From DATLBY01 sp035526665 (GTDB lineage: Bacteria; Acidobacteriota; Terriglobia; Bryobacterales; Bryobacteraceae): a stretch of DNA of 5,883 nucleotides. A program made the translations under genes and the position numbers. The stretch lies in NCBI GenBank assembly GCA_035526665.1, contig DATLBY010000129.1, positions 1 to 5,883 of the forward strand, read 5' to 3'. The notes under the pieces are model-generated. The model did not search any database. It was not told the origin of the DNA and saw nothing but the letters and a program-made list of their open reading frames with translations. This document shows, one piece after another, positions 1 to 5,883 of the stretch (within the stretch, counting starts at the first letter, position 1; each line of letters opens with the position of its first letter).

Positions 1-473
1 CGCTGGAAATCGGCGTTTTTACCGGATATAGTTCGCTGTGCACGGCCCTGGCGCTGCCGGCGGAAGGAAAGATTGTGGCCTGTGACATCAACAAAGGGTG
101 GACGTCAATCGCGAGCCGGTATTGGGCAGAGGCCGGCGTCGTTCAGAAGATCGACCTGCGCCTCGCTCCAGCGGCTCAGACTCTGGACAGCTTGATAGCA
201 GAAGGCCGCGAGGGCTCCTTCGATTTTGTATTCATCGATGCGGACAAGCAGAACTATGGCGCTTATTATGAACGCGCGCTGCTGCTCCTCCGCCGCGGCG
301 GAATCGTCGCGCTGGACAACGTGCTCTGGCACGGATCGGTGGCAGATGCTTCGGTGCAGGACGAGGCAACAGAGGCCATTCGCCGCGTGAATGAAGCTCT
401 GCATCAGGACGAGCGGGTCTCCATCAGCATGTTGCCGGTGGGAGACGGGTTGACGCTAGCTATGAAAAGATAA
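1..473 (+). CDS. SAM-dependent O-methyltransferase, caffeoyl-CoA type (5'-truncated)
   Basis: The reading frame is open from the window edge (first full codon at base 3) to TAA at 471-473, leaving 156 visible residues. Family members are usually about 210-225 residues, so roughly the first 60 are missing. Visible residues 1-11 (LEIGVFTGYSS) are the glycine-rich SAM-binding motif I. An acidic residue follows strand 2 (ACDIN, D28), where it should contact the SAM ribose. IDADKQNY (D79, D81) and LDNVLWHG (D105, N106) match the divalent-metal and catalytic positions of plant caffeoyl-CoA O-methyltransferases. The family transfers methyl from SAM to a hydroxyl of catechol-like substrates and is cytosolic. 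The bacterial substrate cannot be read from sequence. It converges on the receiver gene, 9 bases away. A GTG at base 75 could be mistaken for its start, but motif I lies upstream in the same frame, so the gene clearly continues off the left edge. Confidence 0.93.
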   Translation, partial: LEIGVFTGYSSLCTALALPAEGKIVACDINKGWTSIASRYWAEAGVVQKIDLRLAPAAQTLDSLIAEGREGSFDFVFIDADKQNYGAYYERALLLLRRGGIVALDNVLWHGSVADASVQDEATEAIRRVNEALHQDERVSISMLPVGDGLTLAMKR

Positions 474-482
474 GGCGGAGGC

Positions 483-893
483 CTAACTGGCAACAGCCCT
501 GCCGTTATTGGAGACGGCTTCACGCACCTTCCCGAGCAAGACGCTGGGTTGAAACGGCTTGTCCAGAAAGGCGGCGCCTAAATCCCCCAAACAGCGCTGC
601 ACGATATCGCCTTCCACATATCCAGTAATAAATAGAATCTTCAGGTCAGGAAACTGCGGGCGCAAGCTTTGCGCCAAGTCGTATCCGCTCAACTCCGGCA
701 GCAGCATGTCTGATAGCAGAAGATCAATGTCAGAGCCATGGTTCTGGGCGACCTTCAGACCTTCGGCGCCCGTAGACGCTTCCAGCACCTCGTACCCGTC
801 GTTGGTCAGTAGACTTCGAATGAAGCCCCTCACCTGCTCATCATCTTCAACGAGCAGAATGGTACCCGGCCTTACGCCTGGTCCTTTCTTCAT
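483..893 (-). CDS. Stand-alone response regulator receiver domain (CheY/CpdR-like)
   Basis: A 136-residue protein that is essentially one receiver domain (about residues 11-130) with no DNA-binding or enzymatic output domain. Receiver landmarks are all present: acidic pair D17-D18 in LLVEDDE, phospho-acceptor D62 in LLLSDMLLP, T90 in LFITGY, and K112 in LDKPF. The style (GYEVLEAS..G, LLLSD, LKILFITGY, KPF) most resembles receivers found at the end of hybrid histidine kinases and CpdR-like single-domain regulators. It would accept phosphate from a histidine kinase and act by protein-protein contact in the cytoplasm. The partner kinase is not in the window. The ATG at 893-891 has only a weak GGA six bases upstream, so translation may be modest. 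It is transcribed away from treZ across a 66-bp gap and ends 9 bases from the methyltransferase stop. The family call is secure; the specific pathway is unknown. Confidence 0.93.
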   Translation of the reverse strand: MKKGPGVRPGTILLVEDDEQVRGFIRSLLTNDGYEVLEASTGAEGLKVAQNHGSDIDLLLSDMLLPELSGYDLAQSLRPQFPDLKILFITGYVEGDIVQRCLGDLGAAFLDKPFQPSVLLGKVREAVSNNGRAVAS

Positions 894-959
894 AACAGGT
901 CCGACGCGACGGGCTGTGAAACCATTTCAAAAATTCCAGCCTCGTACAATCTGACAACG
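894..959. promoter_or_regulatory. Divergent intergenic region between receiver gene and treZ
   Basis: This 66-bp gap separates two divergently oriented start codons, so promoters for both directions should lie in it or extend into the coding ends. It contains an AT-richer core at about 919-936. No convincing operator palindrome or riboswitch-like fold was seen. On the minus strand a TTGTCA at 959-954 region resembles a -35 box, but no good -10 box follows at standard spacing. Assignment as regulatory rests on position rather than on a recognised binding site. Confidence 0.5.
945..950 (+). promoter_or_regulatory. Candidate -10 box (TACAAT) for treZ
   Basis: TACAAT matches the sigma-70 consensus TATAAT at five of six positions. 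No good TTGACA-like -35 hexamer lies 16-18 bases upstream. If used, transcription would start near 957, making the ATG at 960 almost leaderless or favouring the second in-frame ATG at 984. This is a weak, unsupported single-box prediction. Confidence 0.25.
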
Positions 960-2876
960 ATGACCGTAACCAAGTGTAAGCAAATGCATGATAAGGGCAT
1001 TTCTTCATCCAGACGCCTCCCTGTGGGAGCCGAATTGCTCCCGGATCGGGCCGGGGTAGAGTTTCGCGTGTGGGCGCCTAAATGCAGGAAGGTTTCTGTG
1101 GTCCTGGAGGGTACAACAGAAAAAGAGCTAGTACCTGATCACCAGCAGTACTACTCCGGTGTCGTCTCCGAGGCCACCCACGGATCCCTCTATCAATTTC
1201 GTCTGGATCATAGTGACCTAGTCCCCGATCCCGTTTCACGTTTTCAGCCACAGGGTCCACATGGTCCTTCGCAGGTTATCGACCCCGCTATGTTCGGGTG
1301 GAGTGACGAGCATTGGCGCGGCGTTCGGCTTCCCGGACAGGTCCTCTATGAGATGCACGTCGGCACGTTCACCTCCGAGGGCACCTGGAATGCGGCGGCT
1401 CGGGAGCTTCCCGCGCTGCAAGACACAGGCATTACGGTGATCGAGATGATGCCGGTTGCCGACTTTCCCGGGACGTTCGGGTGGGGTTACGACGGCGTAA
1501 ATCTTTTTGCGCCGACGAGGCTCTATGGAACTCCCGACGATCTTCGCGCCTTTGTCGATCGCGCTCACAACCTCGGCATCGCCGTCCTTCTCGATGTGGT
1601 GTACAACCATTTGGGGCCGGACGGGAATTATCTGGCGAAATTTTCGCCAGACTATTTCAGCAAGCGGCACACTACCGACTGGGGCGAGGCCATAAACTTC
1701 GACGGAGAAAACTGCGGGCCGGTCCGTGAGTATTTCATCGCAAACGCCGGATATTGGATTGACGAGTTTCATCTGGACGGGCTGCGGCTGGATGCAACCC
1801 AGAATATCTACGACGATTCAGCCAATCACATTCTGGCTGAAGTGACGCGTCAAGTGCGGCGCTGCGCGGGCGGCCGTTCCACCATCCTCATTGCGGAAAA
1901 TGAACCGCAGGACGTAAAACTGGTAGCTCCGCTGGAAAGCGGTGGTTACGGAATTGACGCGTTGTGGAATGACGATCTGCACCATAGCGCCATGGTGGCG
2001 ATCTCCGGGCATAACGACGCCTACTATACGGATTACCTAGGCCGGCCGCAGGAGTTCATCTCAGCCGCAAAGTACGGCTATCTCTACCAGGGACAGTGGT
2101 ACAAGTGGCAGAAACAACGCCGCGGCACCTCGTCGCTCCATCTGAAGCCGGAGACGTTTGTAACCTTCATTCAGAATCACGATCAGGTGGCGAACTCTGC
2201 CAGGGGGCTGCGCGCCAGCTACCTGGGAGCACCGGGAGTATACCGGACCCTTACCACTCTGATGCTGCTCGGGCCGGGGACACCAATGCTCTTTCAGGGC
2301 CAGGAGTTCGCCTCATCCGCTCCGTTTCTCTACTTCGCCGATCATAAGGCCGAGTTGAATGTCTTGATCCGCGAGGGACGCCGAGAGTTTCTTTCGCAGT
2401 GGCGCAGTTTGCGAAATAAAGAGATGCAGAACTACTTTCCGGATCCCGCGGAGTTTGCTACTTTCCAAAAATGCAAACTGGATCATTCGGAGCGGGAACG
2501 GAACGCGGAGGCCTACCGGCTTCATCGCGATCTGCTGAAGCTGCGGCGGGAAGACGCCGTTTTCCGCAGGCAACGCCGCCAGGGTTTGGACGGCTCGGTT
2601 CTGGGTGACCATGCCTTGCTACTTCGGTTTTTTGGCGAGGACGAACCAGATAGGCTTCTGCTGTTAAACCTGGGCATTGATCTGGAGCTGAATCCCGCGC
2701 CGGAACCTCTGCTCGCTCCACCGGCCGAGATGCAATGGAAGGTGCTCCTGTCTACAGAAGATGCCGCCTACGGAGGCGCGGGGCTGCCCTCTTTCGACAC
2801 TGAGGGCAACTGGATTCTACCCGGCCATGCGGCCATCGTGCTCTGCGGTGAAGCCGTACCTGAGGTTCGTCAATGA
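960..2876 (+). CDS. treZ: Malto-oligosyltrehalose trehalohydrolase (TreZ, GH13)
   Basis: A 638-residue cytosolic enzyme that hydrolyses the alpha-1,4 bond next to the trehalose unit of maltooligosyl-trehalose, releasing free trehalose (TreY-TreZ pathway). An N-terminal E-set/CBM48-like domain (about 19-115) opens with RLPVGAE and FRVWAPK and ends with the TreZ-typical SRFQPQGPHGPSQVIDP. The (beta/alpha)8 GH13 domain (about 125-510) carries all four conserved regions: DVVYNH (212-217), GLRLDATQ with nucleophile D278, IAENEPQ with acid/base E313, and IQNHDQ with D408. HVGTFT, FGWGYDGV and FLYFADH support TreZ over branching enzyme or isoamylase. A beta-domain closes the protein. Length is slightly above the usual 580-620, in keeping with about 18 poorly conserved N-terminal residues. 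The ATG at 960 has no clear Shine-Dalgarno sequence; the in-frame ATG at 984 is an equally plausible start. The stop overlaps the next gene by ATGA. No frameshift is seen. Confidence 0.95.
   Translation: MTVTKCKQMHDKGISSSRRLPVGAELLPDRAGVEFRVWAPKCRKVSVVLEGTTEKELVPDHQQYYSGVVSEATHGSLYQFRLDHSDLVPDPVSRFQPQGPHGPSQVIDPAMFGWSDEHWRGVRLPGQVLYEMHVGTFTSEGTWNAAARELPALQDTGITVIEMMPVADFPGTFGWGYDGVNLFAPTRLYGTPDDLRAFVDRAHNLGIAVLLDVVYNHLGPDGNYLAKFSPDYFSKRHTTDWGEAINFDGENCGPVREYFIANAGYWIDEFHLDGLRLDATQNIYDDSANHILAEVTRQVRRCAGGRSTILIAENEPQDVKLVAPLESGGYGIDALWNDDLHHSAMVAISGHNDAYYTDYLGRPQEFISAAKYGYLYQGQWYKWQKQRRGTSSLHLKPETFVTFIQNHDQVANSARGLRASYLGAPGVYRTLTTLMLLGPGTPMLFQGQEFASSAPFLYFADHKAELNVLIREGRREFLSQWRSLRNKEMQNYFPDPAEFATFQKCKLDHSERERNAEAYRLHRDLLKLRREDAVFRRQRRQGLDGSVLGDHALLLRFFGEDEPDRLLLLNLGIDLELNPAPEPLLAPPAEMQWKVLLSTEDAAYGGAGLPSFDTEGNWILPGHAAIVLCGEAVPEVRQ
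2861..2865 (+). promoter_or_regulatory. Ribosome binding site of the debranching-enzyme gene, inside treZ
   Basis: TGAGG lies seven bases before the ATG at 2873, within the last codons of treZ. It supports this start and, with the ATGA overlap, translational coupling of the two genes. Confidence 0.6.
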
Positions 2877-4951
2877 ACCAACTGCTCCGCAGTATGCCAT
2901 GGAAAGGCCAAGAGGCAAACGAGCGCGATCCGCTGGTCACGCGGGAGTGGCTGGTCACCAACGGACTCGGCGGTTACGCTTCAGGAACAGTGAGTGGCGT
3001 GATTACGCGGCGCTTTCACGGATTATTGATTGCGGCGCTTCCTACTCCGTTCGGCCGCCGGATGATGCTGAATGATGTCTTGGAGCAGCTTCGATTTCCC
3101 GACGGGCATGTGGTGCAACTGGGTGGGGAGGAGCGCGTCAACAGCGCTCTCGCGCTGCACGGAGCCAATTATCTGACGGAGTTCCGGCTGGAACGTGGGC
3201 TGCCGGTGTGGACGTTTCAGGTGGGCGACGTCGCACTGGAAAAGCGCCTGGTCCTGCCGCACCGTCAAAATACCGTTCATATGCAATATCGGGTCACATG
3301 CGGAAAGTGCGACGTACGTCTGGAACTGCGTCCTGCCATGCACTTCCGCCCGCACGAGGGTTCGCTCGGTGTTCCATTGGAAGATCCCTACGTGACCACC
3401 GTGGTCGAGGACCGGTATGAATTCGCAGCAGCCTCAGGACCGCCGATTCCGCTGCGGATGCTGATCTACGGCAAAAACTCCGCATTCACGTTCGATCGCC
3501 GCCAGATTCATGAAGTCCTCTATCGCATTGAGGAAAGCCGCGGTTATGAGGCGAGCGGGGACCTTTGGAGCGCCGGCTATTTTCATGTGGAGCTTTCCAA
3601 CGAGAACGAAGCCACGCTCGTCGCCTCCACCGAGGCTTGGGATACAATTCAGGCGCTGGATCCTTCCGACGCGTTCCGGGTAGACGCAGACCGCACGTTA
3701 AATCTGGTCGGTTACGCGAATCCAGCCGCCCAGGAAGACGTTGCCGCTGAGCTGGTGCTGGCAGCAGATCAGTTTGTGATAACCCCCACGGGACGCCGTG
3801 AAGACGAAGCCCGGGCGCGCGCCGCCGGTGACGAAGTGCGAACGGTCATCGCTGGCTACCACTGGTTTACCGATTGGGGACGGGATACGATGATCAGCCT
3901 CGAAGGGCTTACGCTCACTACCGGGCGTTATATCGAGGCAGGTTGGATACTGCGGACTTTTGCCTACTACGTACGCGACGGTTTGATCCCGAATATGTTC
4001 CCGGAAGGAGAAAAAGAGGGCCTCTATCACACGGCGGACGCCACACTTTGGTTCTTCCACGCCATCGACCGCTACATCGAGATTACGGGCGACAAGGGCA
4101 TTCTGCACAACATCCTACCGAAACTGGTGGAGATTGTGACGTGCCATTTGCAAGGGACCCGGTTTGGTATCGGAGTGGATGCCTCCGATGGGCTCCTTCA
4201 CCAGGGGGCGGAAGGTTACCAGCTTACGTGGATGGACGCTAAAGTGGGCGATTGGGTAGTGACTCCGCGAAGGGGCAAAGCAGTTGAAATCAATGCTCTC
4301 TGGTACAACGCCCTCAAACTGTTGGAGGGCTGGCTGCGCGATACGGAACAGGCTCCACTCGATCCAAACTGGATCGCGGGACACGCCGAGCGCACCCGGC
4401 AGTCTTTCAACGCCCGCTTCTGGTACGAGAAAGGTGGATATCTGTACGACGTAGTCGATGCCGAGGAGGGCGGCAACGACTCAGCCTGCCGTCCAAATCA
4501 GCTGTTTTCCATTTCCCTCCGGCACCCGGTCCTGGATAGCTCGCGCTGGGAATCGGTTCTGAATGTATGCCGCGACCGGCTGTTGACGCCGGTAGGGCTG
4601 CGATCCCTGGCTCCGGGACACCCCGACTACAAAGCGAAATATTATGGTGACCTGCGGTCGCGCGATGCGGCCTACCATCAAGGCACGGTCTGGGCCTGGC
4701 TGATTGGGCCCTTCATCGACGCTTGGTTGAAGGTGCACCCGCAGGACCGTGCAGGCGCCCGGGCGTTTCTAGCGGGGTTTGGTCCGCACCTGGGAGAGGC
4801 GTGCGTCGGCTCTATCAGCGAGGTATTCGATGCGGAAGAGCCGTTTACGCCCCGCGGCTGCATCGCGCAAGCGTGGAGCGTCGCAGAGGTTCTCCGCTGC
4901 TGGTGCAAAACAGCCGATACGCCCAATCCAGAAGGCGCGAATTTCGCGTAA
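2873..4951 (+). CDS. Glycogen-debranching amylo-alpha-1,6-glucosidase (GH133-like)
   Basis: A 692-residue protein with the bacterial/archaeal GDE architecture: an N-terminal GDE_N-like beta domain (about 20-240; EWLVTNGLGGYASGTV at 25-40, TRRFHGLL at 45-52) and a C-terminal (alpha/alpha)6 glucosidase barrel (about 295-680). Barrel motifs are GYHWFTDWGRDT (D334, R337, D338), LTWMDAK (D455), TPRRGKAVEINALWYNAL (E472), YHQGTVWAWLIGPF (H602) and SISEVFDAEEPFTPRG (E650). By homology to the glucosidase half of eukaryotic debranching enzyme, D455 is the probable general acid and E650 the general base. It should hydrolyse alpha-1,6 glucosyl stubs of glycogen in the cytosol. The 4-alpha-glucanotransferase half of the eukaryotic enzyme is absent, so another enzyme must trim branches first unless it accepts longer branches. 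The start overlaps the treZ stop (ATGA) behind TGAGG. Length is normal for the family and no key residue appears lost. Confidence 0.93.
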   Translation: MNQLLRSMPWKGQEANERDPLVTREWLVTNGLGGYASGTVSGVITRRFHGLLIAALPTPFGRRMMLNDVLEQLRFPDGHVVQLGGEERVNSALALHGANYLTEFRLERGLPVWTFQVGDVALEKRLVLPHRQNTVHMQYRVTCGKCDVRLELRPAMHFRPHEGSLGVPLEDPYVTTVVEDRYEFAAASGPPIPLRMLIYGKNSAFTFDRRQIHEVLYRIEESRGYEASGDLWSAGYFHVELSNENEATLVASTEAWDTIQALDPSDAFRVDADRTLNLVGYANPAAQEDVAAELVLAADQFVITPTGRREDEARARAAGDEVRTVIAGYHWFTDWGRDTMISLEGLTLTTGRYIEAGWILRTFAYYVRDGLIPNMFPEGEKEGLYHTADATLWFFHAIDRYIEITGDKGILHNILPKLVEIVTCHLQGTRFGIGVDASDGLLHQGAEGYQLTWMDAKVGDWVVTPRRGKAVEINALWYNALKLLEGWLRDTEQAPLDPNWIAGHAERTRQSFNARFWYEKGGYLYDVVDAEEGGNDSACRPNQLFSISLRHPVLDSSRWESVLNVCRDRLLTPVGLRSLAPGHPDYKAKYYGDLRSRDAAYHQGTVWAWLIGPFIDAWLKVHPQDRAGARAFLAGFGPHLGEACVGSISEVFDAEEPFTPRGCIAQAWSVAEVLRCWCKTADTPNPEGANFA

Positions 4952-4958
4952 CATAGCC

Positions 4959-4965
4959 AGAGGAG
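4959..4965 (+). promoter_or_regulatory. Shine-Dalgarno sequence of the NicO-type transporter gene
   Basis: AGAGGAG is a strong anti-Shine-Dalgarno match, but it ends 12 bases before the GTG at 4978, longer than the usual 5-9. No ATG, GTG or TTG occurs in frame between this site and 4978 (the upstream in-frame stop is TAG at 4954-4956), so GTG 4978 remains the best start. Confidence 0.55.
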
Positions 4966-4977
4966 CTAAGTACGCTC

Positions 4978-5883
4978 GTGTATCCGTTATTTTCCCGCCT
5001 TCGAACCGTTGTGTTGACAGTTTGTGGATCGGCCGCGCTCTTTGCCCATCCAATGGGCAACTTCAGTGTCAGCCACTATTCCCGAATCGAGGTGGCCGCG
5101 AACCGGGTCAATATCGATTACGTACTCGATCTGGCCGAGATTCCGACTCTGGAACTCACCCAAAAATGGAACGCTGCCGCCGGAGCCGCCACGACGGAAT
5201 TGGAGAAGCACGCGTCGCAGGAAGCAAAACAGTGGGTTTCCAACCTGAAGCTCACGGTCGATGGAAAGAGACTATCGCCTCGATTGGAAAGCACCAAACT
5301 GACCATTTCCGAGGGAGCAGGCAACATGCCGGTGTACCGGATTGCGAGTACGCTGTCTGTCCCCGGCGGTCCCGGCAAACTGGAATTCCAAGACCTGAAT
5401 TACCCGGAGCGCAGCGGTTGGAAAGAGATTGTTGTCACTGCCTCCCGTGGCGCAAAGGTGGAGAGCAGCAGCGCTCCCGACACAGACAGGAGCCGCGCTC
5501 TCACGGCGTACCCCGAGGCGTCCATTGCTCCGCCCCAGGCTTTGACGGCGCAGGTAGTTTGGATTTCGCAGGCTGCGATTGTGAGCGCCCCTGTTACCGC
5601 GCGGGAAGCAACGGCGCCCGCTATAGAGCCCATCGTTCCGGCTACCAGCCCGCCGGTCTCTCCGGCCACAACGCCAGTCATAGCCTCAGCTGCCCCTGCC
5701 GCAGGCGGGAATATCGTTCGTGGTGACTTTCTATCGCAGCTTATGGGCCGTCAGGAAATGACACTCGGGCTGATATTGCTGGGCATCGGAGCCGCCTTTA
5801 TCTTGGGTGGCACGCATGCACTCTCTCCAGGCCACGGAAAAACGATGGTCGCCGCGTATCTGATCGGGGCCAGGGGAACCTTC
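4978..5883 (+). CDS. NicO-family nickel/cobalt transporter with long exported N-terminal domain (3'-truncated)
   Basis: 302 codons are visible from GTG 4978 to the window edge with no stop. Residues 1-23 look like a Sec signal peptide: R7 and R9, a hydrophobic core at about 10-22, and LFA before His24. Residues 24 to about 211 form an exported domain beginning HPMGNFSVSHYSRIEV, with later YVLDLAEIP, DLNYPERSGWKEIV and a Trp-containing strand near the end. Residues 212-244 are an Ala/Pro/Thr-rich linker. A hydrophobic helix at 261-278 runs into H280-ALSPG-H286-GK, the metal-site signature of NicO/RcnA-type nickel/cobalt permeases, followed by TMVAAYLIGARGT. The remaining helices lie outside the window. 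The family moves Ni2+/Co2+ across the inner membrane; direction and metal cannot be decided here. The gene follows the debranching gene by 26 bases in the same direction and may be co-transcribed. The large N-domain is not part of the classic short RcnA. No other frame here encodes anything recognisable. Confidence 0.85.
   Translation, partial: MYPLFSRLRTVVLTVCGSAALFAHPMGNFSVSHYSRIEVAANRVNIDYVLDLAEIPTLELTQKWNAAAGAATTELEKHASQEAKQWVSNLKLTVDGKRLSPRLESTKLTISEGAGNMPVYRIASTLSVPGGPGKLEFQDLNYPERSGWKEIVVTASRGAKVESSSAPDTDRSRALTAYPEASIAPPQALTAQVVWISQAAIVSAPVTAREATAPAIEPIVPATSPPVSPATTPVIASAAPAAGGNIVRGDFLSQLMGRQEMTLGLILLGIGAAFILGGTHALSPGHGKTMVAAYLIGARGTF
5042..5060. repeat. Perfect 8-bp inverted repeat with 3-base loop
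   Basis: TTGCCCAT at 5042-5049 and ATGGGCAA at 5053-5060 are exact reverse complements around CCA. The repeat sits in the transporter coding sequence at the predicted signal-peptide cleavage site, about 65 bases after the GTG. It has no following T-run, so it is not a terminator. It could fold in mRNA or be a chance effect of the FAHPMGN codons. Confidence 0.4.

Noticed and set aside
559..954. A plus-strand open frame of 131 codons opposite the receiver gene
   Set aside because: It is antisense to an intact receiver domain with all catalytic residues, and its Ser/Pro/Arg-rich translation looks like a shadow.
1236..1772. A 178-codon minus-strand open frame inside treZ
   Set aside because: It lies antisense to the conserved GH13 catalytic core, shows no domain-like pattern, and mirrors codon bias of the sense gene.
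3698..4108. A 136-codon minus-strand open frame inside the debranching gene
   Set aside because: It is antisense to the conserved TDWGRD region of the glucosidase barrel and has no recognisable motif.
4936..4948. Palindrome CGCGAATTTCGCG just before the debranching-gene stop
   Set aside because: The loop is too small for a stable full-length stem, no T-run follows, and the next gene starts 30 bases on, so it is not a credible terminator.
5014..5031. Possible lipoprotein signal at Cys16 of the transporter
   Set aside because: The residues before the Cys (L-T-V) do not fit a lipobox, which needs a small Gly, Ala or Ser at -1; the LFA site before His24 fits signal peptidase I better.
4779..5726. 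A long 315-codon plus-strand open frame crossing the end of the debranching gene and much of the transporter gene
   Set aside because: Its translation is rich in Arg, Ser and Gly with no recognisable domain, it overlaps two genes with clear family motifs in other frames, and it is best explained as a GC-driven shadow frame.

Overview
The window reads as chromosomal DNA from a moderately GC-rich, probably Gram-negative bacterium. An exported, probably periplasmic, domain on the last protein fits that. From memory, the combination of a TreZ-type trehalose enzyme, a single-chain amylo-1,6-glucosidase and a large NicO-type transporter resembles Acidobacteriota (Terriglobia-like), but this is inference and no marker gene confirms it. 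There are no signs of a mobile element, CRISPR array, rRNA or tRNA, and coding density is very high.

Layout. (1) 1-473, plus strand: the C-terminal three quarters of a metal-dependent SAM O-methyltransferase of the caffeoyl-CoA type, with its start outside the window. (2) 483-893, minus strand: a stand-alone CheY/CpdR-like receiver domain, tail-to-tail with the methyltransferase across 9 bases. (3) 894-959: the only non-coding gap of note, a 66-bp divergent region shared by the receiver gene and the next operon. (4) 960-2876, plus strand: treZ, malto-oligosyltrehalose trehalohydrolase (GH13). (5) 2873-4951, plus strand: a glycogen-debranching amylo-alpha-1,6-glucosidase (GH133-like), overlapping treZ by an ATGA. 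(6) 4978-5883, plus strand, cut by the window end: a NicO-family nickel/cobalt transporter with a GTG start, a signal peptide, a long exported N-terminal domain, an Ala/Pro linker and the first membrane helix carrying the HxxxPGHGK signature.

How they fit together. treZ and the debranching enzyme form a translationally coupled pair. The debranching enzyme removes alpha-1,6 glucosyl branch points from glycogen-like glucan, and TreZ releases trehalose from maltooligosyl-trehalose. The usual partners TreY (which makes the TreZ substrate) and TreX (a GH13 isoamylase) are not in the window. The transporter follows 26 bases later with its own Shine-Dalgarno sequence and may be co-transcribed, but no metabolic link is apparent. 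No wholly new system is evident. The points most worth checking are the transporter's predicted mature N-terminal histidine, the TreZ/GH133 pairing without TreY or TreX, and the orphan receiver sharing a 66-bp regulatory gap with the trehalose/glycogen operon.
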